A stretch of DNA of 5,510 nt from Rhodoferax sp. (lineage in GTDB: Bacteria; Pseudomonadota; Gammaproteobacteria; Burkholderiales; Burkholderiaceae_C), in contig JAQSDS010000125.1 of the NCBI GenBank assembly GCA_029946045.1, forward strand, positions 1 through 5,510, read 5' to 3'. Made by a program: the position numbers and the translations under genes. Numbering within the stretch: position 1 is the stretch's first letter; each line of letters opens with the position of its first letter. Shown here piece after piece: positions 1 through 5,510 of the stretch. Below the pieces are notes generated by a model. It was given only the letters and a program-made list of their open reading frames with translations. It was not told where the DNA came from and searched no databases.

Positions 1-417
<417 letters not shown>

Positions 418-428
418 AAACCCGGGCC

Positions 429-1388
429 TTAGCGGCCGAGGTATTGCTTGGCAATCGGCCGCAAGGCCGATGCCTTGATACCCAAGGAATCGAGCCCGGG
501 CTGCTTGCCGGTGGCGATGTTGTCGACTTTCATCGAGTCCAGGTTGTCCAGACTCATCATCGGCTCGCCTGGGGCCATGCCCATCACGGTGGCCTGCAGC
601 CGCGCCGCCCAAGCGGGTAAGGGAATCACCAGCCGGCCCATGCCACCGCCGGCACCGCTGAGCTGGGCGGAAATTTGCACCAGTTGTTTCAGGGTCAGGA
701 TTTCCGGTCCAAAGGCCTCGATCACCCGCGGCGAAGGCGCGGCGCTGGCGCCTGCCAGGCAGCGCACCACGGCCGCAGCCACGTCTTGCACCCACACCGG
801 CTGAAATTTGGCATCAGCACCCGCCAGTGGCACCATCGGCAGCAGCTTTTGCAGCTTGGCAAACATGTTCAAAAATTTGTCTTCGGCGCCAAAAATCACA
901 CTGGGGCGAAGAATGCTGAGGTCGAACCCGGCCTGGGCTGCGTCCCCGGCGCTGCCACCCATGGCGGCTTGCACCAGCACGGCCTCGCCCTCGCCCTTGG
1001 TACGCAAGTACATGGAAGGGGCCAGCGTAGGTTGCAGTGAATCGGCCCCCAGTGCACTGACATGCACCACCTGGGCAATACGGTTGGCCAGGCAGGCATG
1101 GGCGATTTTTTGCGGCAAGGCCACATGCACATGCTCAAACGCCGCTTGCGTACCATGCAAAATAGCCACCAGATTGACCAGCGCGTCATGCCCTGCGGCG
1201 GCTTGCGTCAAGGCGGCTTCGTCCTGCACGTCGAGCTCTTGCACCGTGAGGCCGGGCAAATGCATGACCACATCGGCATTGGAGCGGCGCCGCGTGGCAA
1301 CCGTGACCTGCCAGCCCTCTCGCACCAGTTTTTCACACACGTGGGTACCAACGAAGCCGGTACCGCCCAGAACAATGATTTTTTTCAT
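429..1388 (-). CDS. NAD(P)-binding SDR epimerase, complex I NDUFA9 subunit family
   Basis: Atypical short-chain dehydrogenase/reductase of 319 residues, cytosolic or membrane-associated. The N-terminal Rossmann fold is plain: KKIIVLGGTGFVG, with glycines at 8, 11 and 14 in GxxGxxG spacing. Next come a basic patch ATRRR at 31-35 (often a sign of NADP preference), LDV at 52-54 and the strand VVHVSALGAD at 107-116. The catalytic-type pattern S111...Y127-x3-K131 (YLRTK) is present, followed by RPSVIFG at 161-167 and QPVWVQDVA at 196-204, both typical of the NDUFA9-like branch. In mitochondria this family is an accessory subunit of NADH dehydrogenase. In bacteria the substrate is unknown, and quinone or redox metabolism is only an association. 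The start is fixed by the GxxGxxG motif, but no good ribosome site precedes it. It lies 48 bp downstream of murB on the same strand, across a terminator-like hairpin. Family firm, function unknown. Confidence 0.88.
   Translation of the reverse strand: MKKIIVLGGTGFVGTHVCEKLVREGWQVTVATRRRSNADVVMHLPGLTVQELDVQDEAALTQAAAGHDALVNLVAILHGTQAAFEHVHVALPQKIAHACLANRIAQVVHVSALGADSLQPTLAPSMYLRTKGEGEAVLVQAAMGGSAGDAAQAGFDLSILRPSVIFGAEDKFLNMFAKLQKLLPMVPLAGADAKFQPVWVQDVAAAVVRCLAGASAAPSPRVIEAFGPEILTLKQLVQISAQLSGAGGGMGRLVIPLPAWAARLQATVMGMAPGEPMMSLDNLDSMKVDNIATGKQPGLDSLGIKASALRPIAKQYLGR
450..474 (+). other. Strong hairpin with GCAA (GNRA) tetraloop downstream of argG
   Basis: Bases 454-460 (ATCGGCC) and 465-471 (GGCCGAT) form a perfect 7-bp stem around the loop GCAA at 461-464. 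The stem extends by three GC pairs (450-452 with 472-474) across one bulged A at 453. On the plus strand it starts 32 nt after the argG stop, so the argG transcript would carry it with a stable GNRA loop. No U-tract follows, so it is not a standard intrinsic terminator. It lies inside the 3' end of the convergent epimerase gene, where it encodes part of KASALRPIAK, so the symmetry could be coincidental. A role in stabilising or ending the argG mRNA is inference. Confidence 0.35.
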
Positions 1389-1403
1389 GGCTTGATGATG
1401 CGC

Positions 1404-1428
1404 TAAAAATGGGACAAATTGCTGTCCC
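1404..1428 (-). terminator. Probable intrinsic terminator or attenuator between murB and the epimerase gene
   Basis: On the minus strand GGGACA (1428-1423) pairs with TGTCCC (1416-1411) around the 6-nt loop GCAATT. ATTTTTA (1410-1404) follows directly. This is the geometry of a Rho-independent terminator, with a short 6-bp stem and a five-T run. It starts 8 bp past the murB stop and ends 15 bp before the epimerase ATG. Either it ends the murB transcript, or it is leaky and lowers epimerase expression. Full termination would need an epimerase promoter overlapping the hairpin, and I see no convincing one. Confidence 0.5.
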
Positions 1429-1436
1429 CGGGTTAG

Positions 1437-2528
1437 TTAAATAATGACCGGCTCGGTCTCCAGCCGGATACCAAAACGCTCGTAAACACTGGTCTGGATC
1501 GCTTTGGCAAGCGTCATGACCTCGCCACCCGTGGCGCCTGAGCCTTCCAAACCTGTGCCGCGGTTGACCAGCACCAGCGCCTGTTTTTCATAAACGCCCG
1601 CCTGCCCCACCGACTTGCCGCGCCAGCCGCAGGCATCGATGAGCCAGCCCGCGGCCAGCTTGACAGAACCATCGGCCAGCACGTAATGCACCAGCTTGGG
1701 CTCACGGGCGATGATATCGGCACACTGTTCTGGTGTGACCGTTGGATTTTTAAAGAAACTGCCGGCGTTGCCGATCACGTCGGGGTCGGGCAGCTTGGCG
1801 CGGCGAATGGCACAAACCCAGTCATACATTTGCTGGGCAGTCGGCTGACTGACGCCCTGCTCGGCCATTTTTTTGTCGATATCGGCATAACCCAGCACCG
1901 CTTTCCAGGGCTTGGGCAGGACAAAACGCACACGCAAAATCAGCGCCCGGTCTCTCAATCCCACGGCCTGGTGGCCCGCCTGTGCATCCGACGCGCTGGC
2001 ATGTTTGAACACCGAGTCGCGGTAGCCGAAAGCGCATTGCGCCGCATTGAGGGTAAACAGCTGCCCGGTCTGCAGGTCGATGGCATCCAGCGAATCAAAG
2101 CGGTCTTGCAGCTCGACCCCATAAGCGCCAATGTTCTGCACCGGCGAGGCGCCCACAGTGCCCGGAATCAGCGCCATGTTTTCCAGGCCAGGGTAGCCCT
2201 GGGACAGCGTCCAGGTAACAAAGTCGTGCCAGTTTTCACCGGCACCCGCTTCCACGATGAAAGCTTTGGGCGTTTCCTGCAGCAGGCGTCGGCCCATCAC
2301 CTCAACTTTCAGCACCAGCGCCTTGACGTCGCCAGTGAGCACAATGTTGCTGCCACCACCGAGCACAAACTTGCGCGCCGCGGCCAATTCGGGGTCGGAC
2401 AGCAGCGCCTGCACGTCGGACTCGCCGCTGATAAGCACCAGGGCATGGGCCTTGGCGACGATGTGAAAGGTATTGAATGGCTGAAGGGATACGTTTTTCT
2501 GGACTAACATGGCGGGATTGTCGAACAT
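1437..2528 (-). CDS. murB: UDP-N-acetylenolpyruvoylglucosamine reductase (type I MurB)
   Basis: Cytosolic FAD enzyme that uses NADPH to reduce UDP-GlcNAc-enolpyruvate to UDP-MurNAc, the second committed step of peptidoglycan precursor synthesis. The protein has 363 residues, slightly longer than E. coli MurB (342). Visible motifs are NTF at 19-21, the FAD-binding GGGSNIVL at 57-64, [19 protein letters not shown] at 114-132 followed by IGAYG at 133-137, and FGYRDSVFK at 167-175 with the active-site Arg (R170). GSFFKNP at 256-262 holds the proton-donor Ser (S257). The C-terminal LETEPVII aligns with the LEPEV region that carries the catalytic Glu, probably E359. The AYG loop and FGYRDSVFK region mark type I. 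An in-frame TAA immediately precedes the ATG at 2528, so the start cannot lie further upstream. A second ATG at 2512 (residue 7) is possible; neither has a clear Shine-Dalgarno site. It is divergent from yajQ. Confidence 0.96.
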   Translation of the reverse strand: MFDNPAMLVQKNVSLQPFNTFHIVAKAHALVLISGESDVQALLSDPELAAARKFVLGGGSNIVLTGDVKALVLKVEVMGRRLLQETPKAFIVEAGAGENWHDFVTWTLSQGYPGLENMALIPGTVGASPVQNIGAYGVELQDRFDSLDAIDLQTGQLFTLNAAQCAFGYRDSVFKHASASDAQAGHQAVGLRDRALILRVRFVLPKPWKAVLGYADIDKKMAEQGVSQPTAQQMYDWVCAIRRAKLPDPDVIGNAGSFFKNPTVTPEQCADIIAREPKLVHYVLADGSVKLAAGWLIDACGWRGKSVGQAGVYEKQALVLVNRGTGLEGSGATGGEVMTLAKAIQTSVYERFGIRLETEPVII

Positions 2529-2543
2529 TTAGCGAGAACACTT
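2529..2543. promoter_or_regulatory. 15-bp gap between divergent murB and yajQ starts
   Basis: Only 15 bp separates the two divergent ATG codons. GAGA at 2534-2537 lies 6 nt before the yajQ ATG and could serve as a weak Shine-Dalgarno site. No comparable site is seen for murB. No promoter fits in this space, so each gene's promoter must lie inside the other's 5' coding region unless transcription comes from elsewhere. I scanned both flanks by eye for -35/-10 pairs and found only poor matches. Confidence 0.55.
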
Positions 2544-3029
2544 ATGCCTTCCTTTGATACCGTTTGCGAAGCCAGCATGGTCGATGTGAAACACGCCATT
2601 GAAAACACCACCAAGGAAATCACCACCCGCTTTGACTTCAAGGGCACGCCGGCTGCCATCGAGCTCAAGGACAAGGAAATCACGCTGATCGGCGACGCTG
2701 ATTTTCAGCTCAGCCAGATCGAGGACATCTTGCGCAACAAGCTCACCAAACGCAATGTAGACGTGCGTTTTCTGGACAAGGGCGACGTGCAGAAAATGGG
2801 CGGCGACAAGGTCAAGCAGGTCATCAAGGTGCGCGACGGCATCGAAACCGAGCTCGGCAAAAAAATCCAACGCATCATCAAGGACAGCAAGATCAAGGTG
2901 CAAGCCGCCATTCAGGACGGCAAGCTGCGTGTGAGCGGCACCAAGCGCGACGACCTGCAAGCCGCCATGGCGCTGATGCGCAAGGAAATCACCGACATTC
3001 CACTGAGCTTTGACAACTTTCGTGATTAA
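2544..3029 (+). CDS. yajQ: YajQ family nucleotide / cyclic-di-GMP-binding protein
   Basis: Small cytosolic protein of 161 residues, the usual length for the YajQ (DUF520/UPF0234) family, which folds as two ferredoxin-like domains. The N-terminus MPSFD and the segment [16 protein letters not shown] (residues 20-35) are hallmarks. Other family features are [16 protein letters not shown] (48-63), [11 protein letters not shown] (86-96), the lysine-rich helix [21 protein letters not shown] (beginning near 100), [17 protein letters not shown] (near 123-139) and the ending PLSFDNFRD. YajQ homologues bind nucleotides. In Xanthomonas a family member binds cyclic-di-GMP and acts with a LysR-type regulator, and roles in phage transcription and stress have been reported for others. 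Which ligand is used here cannot be read from sequence. A weak GAGA ribosome site precedes the ATG. It is the first gene of a plus-strand cluster, with a degenerate HD-GYP-like gene 36 nt downstream in the same frame. Identification firm, role uncertain. Confidence 0.96.
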   Translation: MPSFDTVCEASMVDVKHAIENTTKEITTRFDFKGTPAAIELKDKEITLIGDADFQLSQIEDILRNKLTKRNVDVRFLDKGDVQKMGGDKVKQVIKVRDGIETELGKKIQRIIKDSKIKVQAAIQDGKLRVSGTKRDDLQAAMALMRKEITDIPLSFDNFRD

Positions 3030-3065
3030 TCAACGCCATCTTCCTACTTGGGCAAGCGCCGCGCC

Positions 3066-4022
3066 ATGAGCTTCATCCCGAAATCCGAAGACGAGTACGA
3101 AGACCTGCTGGGTCTGTGGTCCGACCTCGAGGCGGGCCTGGCGATGGTGCTGAGCCACCCGCAGAGCGCACAGGAGTTTGCGGCGCGTATAAGCCAGTAC
3201 GACCGCTGGATGCAAAACCTGATCCAGCAGGACACAGATGTCGCGCTGTACCTGCTGTTTCAACTGGCCTCGCACTCGCCCGTGGGCTACAGCGCCTCGC
3301 ACGCGCTGGTGTGTGCGGTGTTGTGTCATTTGGTCGCACGGGACATCCAGCTGCCCGACAACGAGCGCGACAGCCTGGTTCATGCGGCCCTGACCATGAA
3401 CATTGCCATGACTGGCTTGCAGGACCAGTTGGCCATCCAGCGCGGCCGTCCCACCCCAGCGCAGGAGCTCGAATTACAGTCCCATGAGGCGCGCAGCGCA
3501 GACCTGTTACAGGCACTGGGTATCAACAATGAACTCTGGCTGCAAACGGTGCGCGGGCACCATCAGGAGCCGGCCTTTCAACAAGAACTGCCAATCTTGC
3601 CGCCGGCGCAGCGCCTGACCCATGTGCTGCATGTAGTTGACCGTTATGCCGCCTTGATCAGCCCGCGGCAGTCGCGTGAGGGGCGCAGCGCCACCGAGTC
3701 CGCCAACAGCATCGTCAAGGCCAGCCAGGCGCAAAACAACCGGGTCGGGGAGGCACTGGTGCGCGTTGTGGGTTTGTTCCCGCCGGGCACGTTTGTTCAG
3801 CTTGACAACGCCACCGTGGGCGTTGTCATGCGCCGCAGCAACCAGAAAACGGCTCCCGACGTGGCGATTGTGCTCAACGAAAAAGGCCAACTGATGCGCC
3901 CACCCAGTCTGCATTCAAGCGTCAACGGCAGCCCGGCCATCAGCGCGGCCTTGCCCGCGTCGAAAGTTCAGGAACACCTGAACCATTACCTGATCTTGCA
4001 ACTCGGCGCACAGGCTGTCTAG
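3066..4022 (+). CDS. Degenerate HD-GYP-like domain protein, probably catalytically inactive
   Basis: Soluble protein of 318 residues with no signal peptide or membrane segment. The middle and C-terminal parts follow the layout of an HD-GYP cyclic-di-GMP phosphodiesterase: SASHALVCAVLCHLVA (77-90 region), a helix where HDxGK is expected, LQSHEARSADLLQALG (138-152), VRGHHQEP (162-169), LTHVLHVVDRYAAL (184-197) and the typical tail VGLFPPGTFVQLDNATVGVVMRR (starting at 235). The key residues are missing. Where the HD dyad should be there is MN (111-112, AALTMNIAMTG), and HHExxDGxGYP is replaced by HHQEPAFQQELP. H79, H140, H165/H166 and D192 remain. Metal-dependent hydrolysis is therefore unlikely, and a binding or scaffolding role is inference. 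I chose the ATG at 3066. A TTG at 3048 in the same frame would add six residues (MGKRRA); neither has a clear ribosome site. The stop lies 2 nt before the next gene. Confidence 0.78.
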   Translation: MSFIPKSEDEYEDLLGLWSDLEAGLAMVLSHPQSAQEFAARISQYDRWMQNLIQQDTDVALYLLFQLASHSPVGYSASHALVCAVLCHLVARDIQLPDNERDSLVHAALTMNIAMTGLQDQLAIQRGRPTPAQELELQSHEARSADLLQALGINNELWLQTVRGHHQEPAFQQELPILPPAQRLTHVLHVVDRYAALISPRQSREGRSATESANSIVKASQAQNNRVGEALVRVVGLFPPGTFVQLDNATVGVVMRRSNQKTAPDVAIVLNEKGQLMRPPSLHSSVNGSPAISAALPASKVQEHLNHYLILQLGAQAV

Positions 4023-4024
4023 CC

Positions 4025-4513
4025 ATGCATGAGCCCCGCTTGAACCGCGCCCTGCGCGCGCTGCTCAACAGCCAGCGCATTGCTAGCCTGGGCACACTCA
4101 ACGCCGAGGGTGGCCCCTTTGTGTCGATGGTGCCGTTTGCCATTGAGCCCAGCGCCGCCTGCCTTGTCATTCACATCAGCCTGCTGGCGCCGCACACGCG
4201 CAATTTGCTCAGCAGCCCAGCGGTGTCGGTGCTGGTGATGCAAGCCGAAGTAGCGGGTGAACCGGTGCACGCCTTGCCACGTGTTTCGATGGACGGAACA
4301 GCCGCACGCCTGCAGCCCGACAGCCCAAGCTGGTTGGCCGCGCGCCAGGCCTATCTGGCACGCTTTCCAGAGGCCGAGCCCATGACGCAGTTGGCTGATT
4401 TCAGCTTTGTGGCTATCTACCCCACGGCTGCGCGCCAAGTGGCAGGGTTTGGCACGGCCCGGCCGCTGGAAGCCGATGAACTCGCCGAAGTCTTGCGCGT
4501 GGTGCCGGACTAA
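4025..4513 (+). CDS. Pyridoxamine 5'-phosphate oxidase-like / HugZ-type FMN-binding fold protein
   Basis: Cytosolic split beta-barrel protein of 162 residues. Residues 10-60 match the N-terminal half of HugZ-like proteins: LRALLNSQRIASLGTL (10-25), GGPFVSMVPFAI (29-40) and HISLLAPHTRNLLSSPAVSVLV (starting at 50). Further on are PRVSMDGTAARL (85-96), the RQAYLARFPEAEPM helix (107-120), LADFSFVAIYP (123-133) and GFGTARPL (141-148), the last being typical of the heme-utilisation HugZ branch. Members of this superfamily bind FMN or heme and include heme-degrading enzymes and flavin reductases. This copy lacks the C-terminal domain (DUF2470-like) of full-length HugZ, so it is the barrel alone. The ATG starts 2 nt after the stop of the HD-like gene (TAGCCATG), so translational coupling is likely. 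The gene ends before the REPIN-like element. Fold assignment is good; substrate and cofactor are unknown. Confidence 0.85.
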   Translation: MHEPRLNRALRALLNSQRIASLGTLNAEGGPFVSMVPFAIEPSAACLVIHISLLAPHTRNLLSSPAVSVLVMQAEVAGEPVHALPRVSMDGTAARLQPDSPSWLAARQAYLARFPEAEPMTQLADFSFVAIYPTAARQVAGFGTARPLEADELAEVLRVVPD

Positions 4514-4532
4514 GGGCACACCGGGCCGAGAA

Positions 4533-4637
4533 GTCATTCGCGGCGGGGGCGCCGCTCCCACAACGCGTCGCTCCCACAACGCGCCGCTCCTACGAGGCGT
4601 CGGTATTTTGTAGGAGGCCCGCCCTCGGGCCGAAGGC
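4533..4637. repeat. REPIN-like element: two inverted REP palindromes with tandem REP heads between
   Basis: The left REP lies on the minus strand at 4562-4533: TGTGGGA, then stem GCGGCG (4555-4550), loop CCCC, stem CGCCGC (4545-4540), then GAATGAC. The right REP lies on the plus strand at 4609-4637: TGTAGGA, then stem GGCCCG (4616-4621), loop CCCT, stem CGGGCC (4626-4631), then GAAGGC. Head (TGTRGGAG), loop and tail (GAA) agree, while the stems differ in sequence yet pair perfectly. This head-to-head inverted arrangement is that of REPINs/BIMEs, which are mobilised by RAYT (IS200/IS605-like Y1) transposases in other bacteria. No RAYT gene is in the window. The element fills most of the space between two convergent genes and could also block transcription from either side. 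Confidence 0.72.
4550..4597 (-). repeat. Three 16-bp tandem units made of REP heads
   Basis: Units are 4550-4565, 4566-4581 and 4582-4597. The first two are identical except at one base (CGCCGCTCCCACAACG versus CGTCGCTCCCACAACG). The third shares its first nine bases with unit 1 (CGCCGCTCC) and then diverges (TACGAGG). Read on the minus strand, each unit carries a REP head: GTGGGAGCGGCG, GTGGGAGCGACG and GTAGGAGCGGCG. Only the innermost head is followed by a complete palindrome, so the other two look like partial copies left by slippage or incomplete transposition. Confidence 0.7.
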
Positions 4638-4646
4638 TGTCACAAA

Positions 4647-5342
4647 TCAAGCGTTGATGAACGCCACCATCATGCGTGCCACAGCCAGACCCTCGTGACC
4701 CTGCGCCAGGCTCTGCACGAAGGCCTGGTACTTCTCCTCGCCAAACATGGCGCGCCGCTTGTTGAGCAAAAAAGCGCTGTAGTCTTCGACGAACTCAGGA
4801 TGCGCCTGCACACACAGCAACTGCCCGTCGATACCGAACGCAGCTACCGGACAAAAGTCGCTGGTGGCCAGCAGCCGGGTGCCGCTGGGAAGTTCGAACA
4901 CCTGGTCCTGATGGCTGGCCAGCAGCGCCACATCCTCGCGGCCAGGCGCTAAATCAGGCGCCAGCCACTGGTACGTCATGCGCCCGGCACCCCAACCTTG
5001 CGGCGCGCGACCCACCTTGGCGCCCAGGCACAAGCCAATCAACTGGTGACCAAAACACACGCCAACCAGTTTCTTTCTGGCCTTGAGGAGTTCCTGCACC
5101 TTGTCCTTGAGCGTCAACACCCAGGGCTCTTGCGAAAAGGCATCGGCCTTGCTGCCGGTCAGCAGCACCGCGTCGTAAGGCTCGAACGAAGCCGGATACT
5201 CGCCTTTGACTGTATTGAAAATATCAAACGTGCCCTCGGCACCCGCCTGGCGCAGCAAGCGCTCGAACATGGCACCGTAACCCACATAGGTCGGCGCGAC
5301 CGCCGGGTCCAGAAAGTCATTGTCAAGAATGCAAATTTTCAT
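4647..5342 (-). CDS. Class I glutamine amidotransferase (stand-alone GATase1, YfeJ/GuaA-N-like)
   Basis: Cytosolic protein of 231 residues made of one triad-type glutaminase domain. LTGSKADAF at 61-69 forms the oxyanion-side loop region. The nucleophile elbow GVCFGHQ (94-100) carries Cys96, and QAHPEF (179-184) supplies His181 and Glu183, so the catalytic triad is complete. GRAPQGWGAGRMTY (111-124) and ASHQDQVFELPSG (142-154) match the GMP-synthase-like amidotransferase group (COG0518). Such stand-alone domains release ammonia from glutamine or hydrolyse gamma-glutamyl compounds; the partner or substrate cannot be told from sequence. The ATG overlaps the plsY stop (ATGA), which suggests one transcript and translational coupling; no separate Shine-Dalgarno site is seen. 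The gene ends 9 bp from the REPIN-like element, convergent with the HugZ-like gene. It is not GuaA itself, because no ATP-pyrophosphatase domain follows. Confidence 0.9.
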   Translation of the reverse strand: MKICILDNDFLDPAVAPTYVGYGAMFERLLRQAGAEGTFDIFNTVKGEYPASFEPYDAVLLTGSKADAFSQEPWVLTLKDKVQELLKARKKLVGVCFGHQLIGLCLGAKVGRAPQGWGAGRMTYQWLAPDLAPGREDVALLASHQDQVFELPSGTRLLATSDFCPVAAFGIDGQLLCVQAHPEFVEDYSAFLLNKRRAMFGEEKYQAFVQSLAQGHEGLAVARMMVAFINA

Positions 5343-5510
5343 GCGTGGTCGTTTTTAGACTGAGGTTTTTGATCTGCATGCGGCGGATGCCGATGGCCAT
5401 GCTTGGCGTGACCATGCGCATGGACCACAGGCACCGGGCTGGCCTTTTTGCCCAGTTTTGATTCGGTCCCCTTGATCAGGCGGTTGATGTTCTCGGCATG
5501 GCGGTAGAGT
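5339..5510 (-). CDS. plsY: Glycerol-3-phosphate acyltransferase PlsY, C-terminal part with His-rich tail (5' end outside window)
   Basis: PlsY is an inner-membrane enzyme that transfers the acyl group of acyl-phosphate to glycerol-3-phosphate, giving lysophosphatidic acid in phospholipid synthesis. The window holds its last 56 codons, read on the minus strand from 5509 to the TGA at 5341-5339. The first residues LYRHAENINRLIKGTESKLG match the conserved end of PlsY (RHxxNIxRLxxGTExKLG), after the last membrane helix. The following 36 residues (KKASPVPVV, then HAHGHAKHGHRHPPH, then ADQKPQSKNDHA) extend past the usual end and hold eight histidines. The TGA overlaps the ATG of the amidotransferase by 4 bp. 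The ID rests on a short conserved block, so it is likely rather than certain. The tail is on the cytosolic or periplasmic face according to the PlsY topology, which cannot be checked here. Confidence 0.82.
   Translation of the reverse strand, partial: LYRHAENINRLIKGTESKLGKKASPVPVVHAHGHAKHGHRHPPHADQKPQSKNDHA

Noticed and set aside
808..1395. 195-codon plus-strand frame (Ser/Ala/Cys-rich) antisense to the epimerase
   Set aside because: Composition is that of a shadow frame, with no family motif, and the opposite strand encodes an intact Rossmann protein.
2452..2501. TTGGCG / TTGAAT as -35 boxes for yajQ inside murB
   Set aside because: No acceptable -10 hexamer lies 16-18 bp downstream of either.
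1686..2507. 273-codon plus-strand open frame antisense to murB
   Set aside because: It is the reverse frame of a clearly conserved murB, and its protein shows no recognisable domain; long antisense frames are common in GC-rich genes.
4019..4579. 186-codon minus-strand frame opposite the HugZ-like gene
   Set aside because: It has no recognisable motif and runs into the REP repeats, while the plus strand carries conserved barrel signatures.
4550..4597. CRISPR-like short repeats
   Set aside because: Units are directly adjacent 16-mers with no spacers, and they are REP heads.
4616..4631. GGCCCG/CGGGCC hairpin as an intrinsic terminator
   Set aside because: No T-run follows on either strand, and its TGTAGGAG flank matches the inverted partner, so REP is the better explanation.

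Overview
The window comes from a GC-rich bacterial chromosome, most likely a betaproteobacterium of the Comamonadaceae type (Rhodoferax/Polaromonas-like). This rests on gene content and protein flavour: E. coli-type argG, an NDUFA9-like epimerase, type I murB, yajQ and plsY close together. No rRNA or marker gene is present, so the placement is inference. Almost all of the window is coding. I see no tRNA, rRNA, CRISPR array, insertion sequence or prophage gene.

Layout from left to right. The 3' end of argG (+) converges on a two-gene minus-strand block: a complex I NDUFA9-family SDR epimerase and murB. A compact hairpin followed by a T-run (minus strand) separates these two. Only 15 bp separates the murB start from the divergent yajQ start. 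yajQ begins a tight plus-strand cluster: yajQ, then a degenerate HD-GYP-like protein in the same reading frame 36 nt downstream, then a short HugZ/pyridoxamine-oxidase-like flavin-fold protein 2 nt after that. This cluster converges on a second minus-strand pair: plsY (partial, with a His-rich tail) and a class I glutamine amidotransferase, which overlap by 4 bp (ATGA).

The only non-coding stretch of any size (4514-4646, 133 bp) holds a REPIN-like element. Two inverted REP-type palindromes share flanks and loop but have different, still perfectly paired stems. Extra copies of the REP head form a 16-bp tandem repeat between them.

Functionally this is mostly housekeeping: arginine biosynthesis, peptidoglycan precursor synthesis and phospholipid acylation. 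The least ordinary parts are the yajQ / inactive HD-GYP / flavin-fold cluster, a candidate cyclic-di-GMP-linked sensing module, and the REPIN. I did not find a wholly new system. The yajQ cluster is the best candidate for something uncharacterised.
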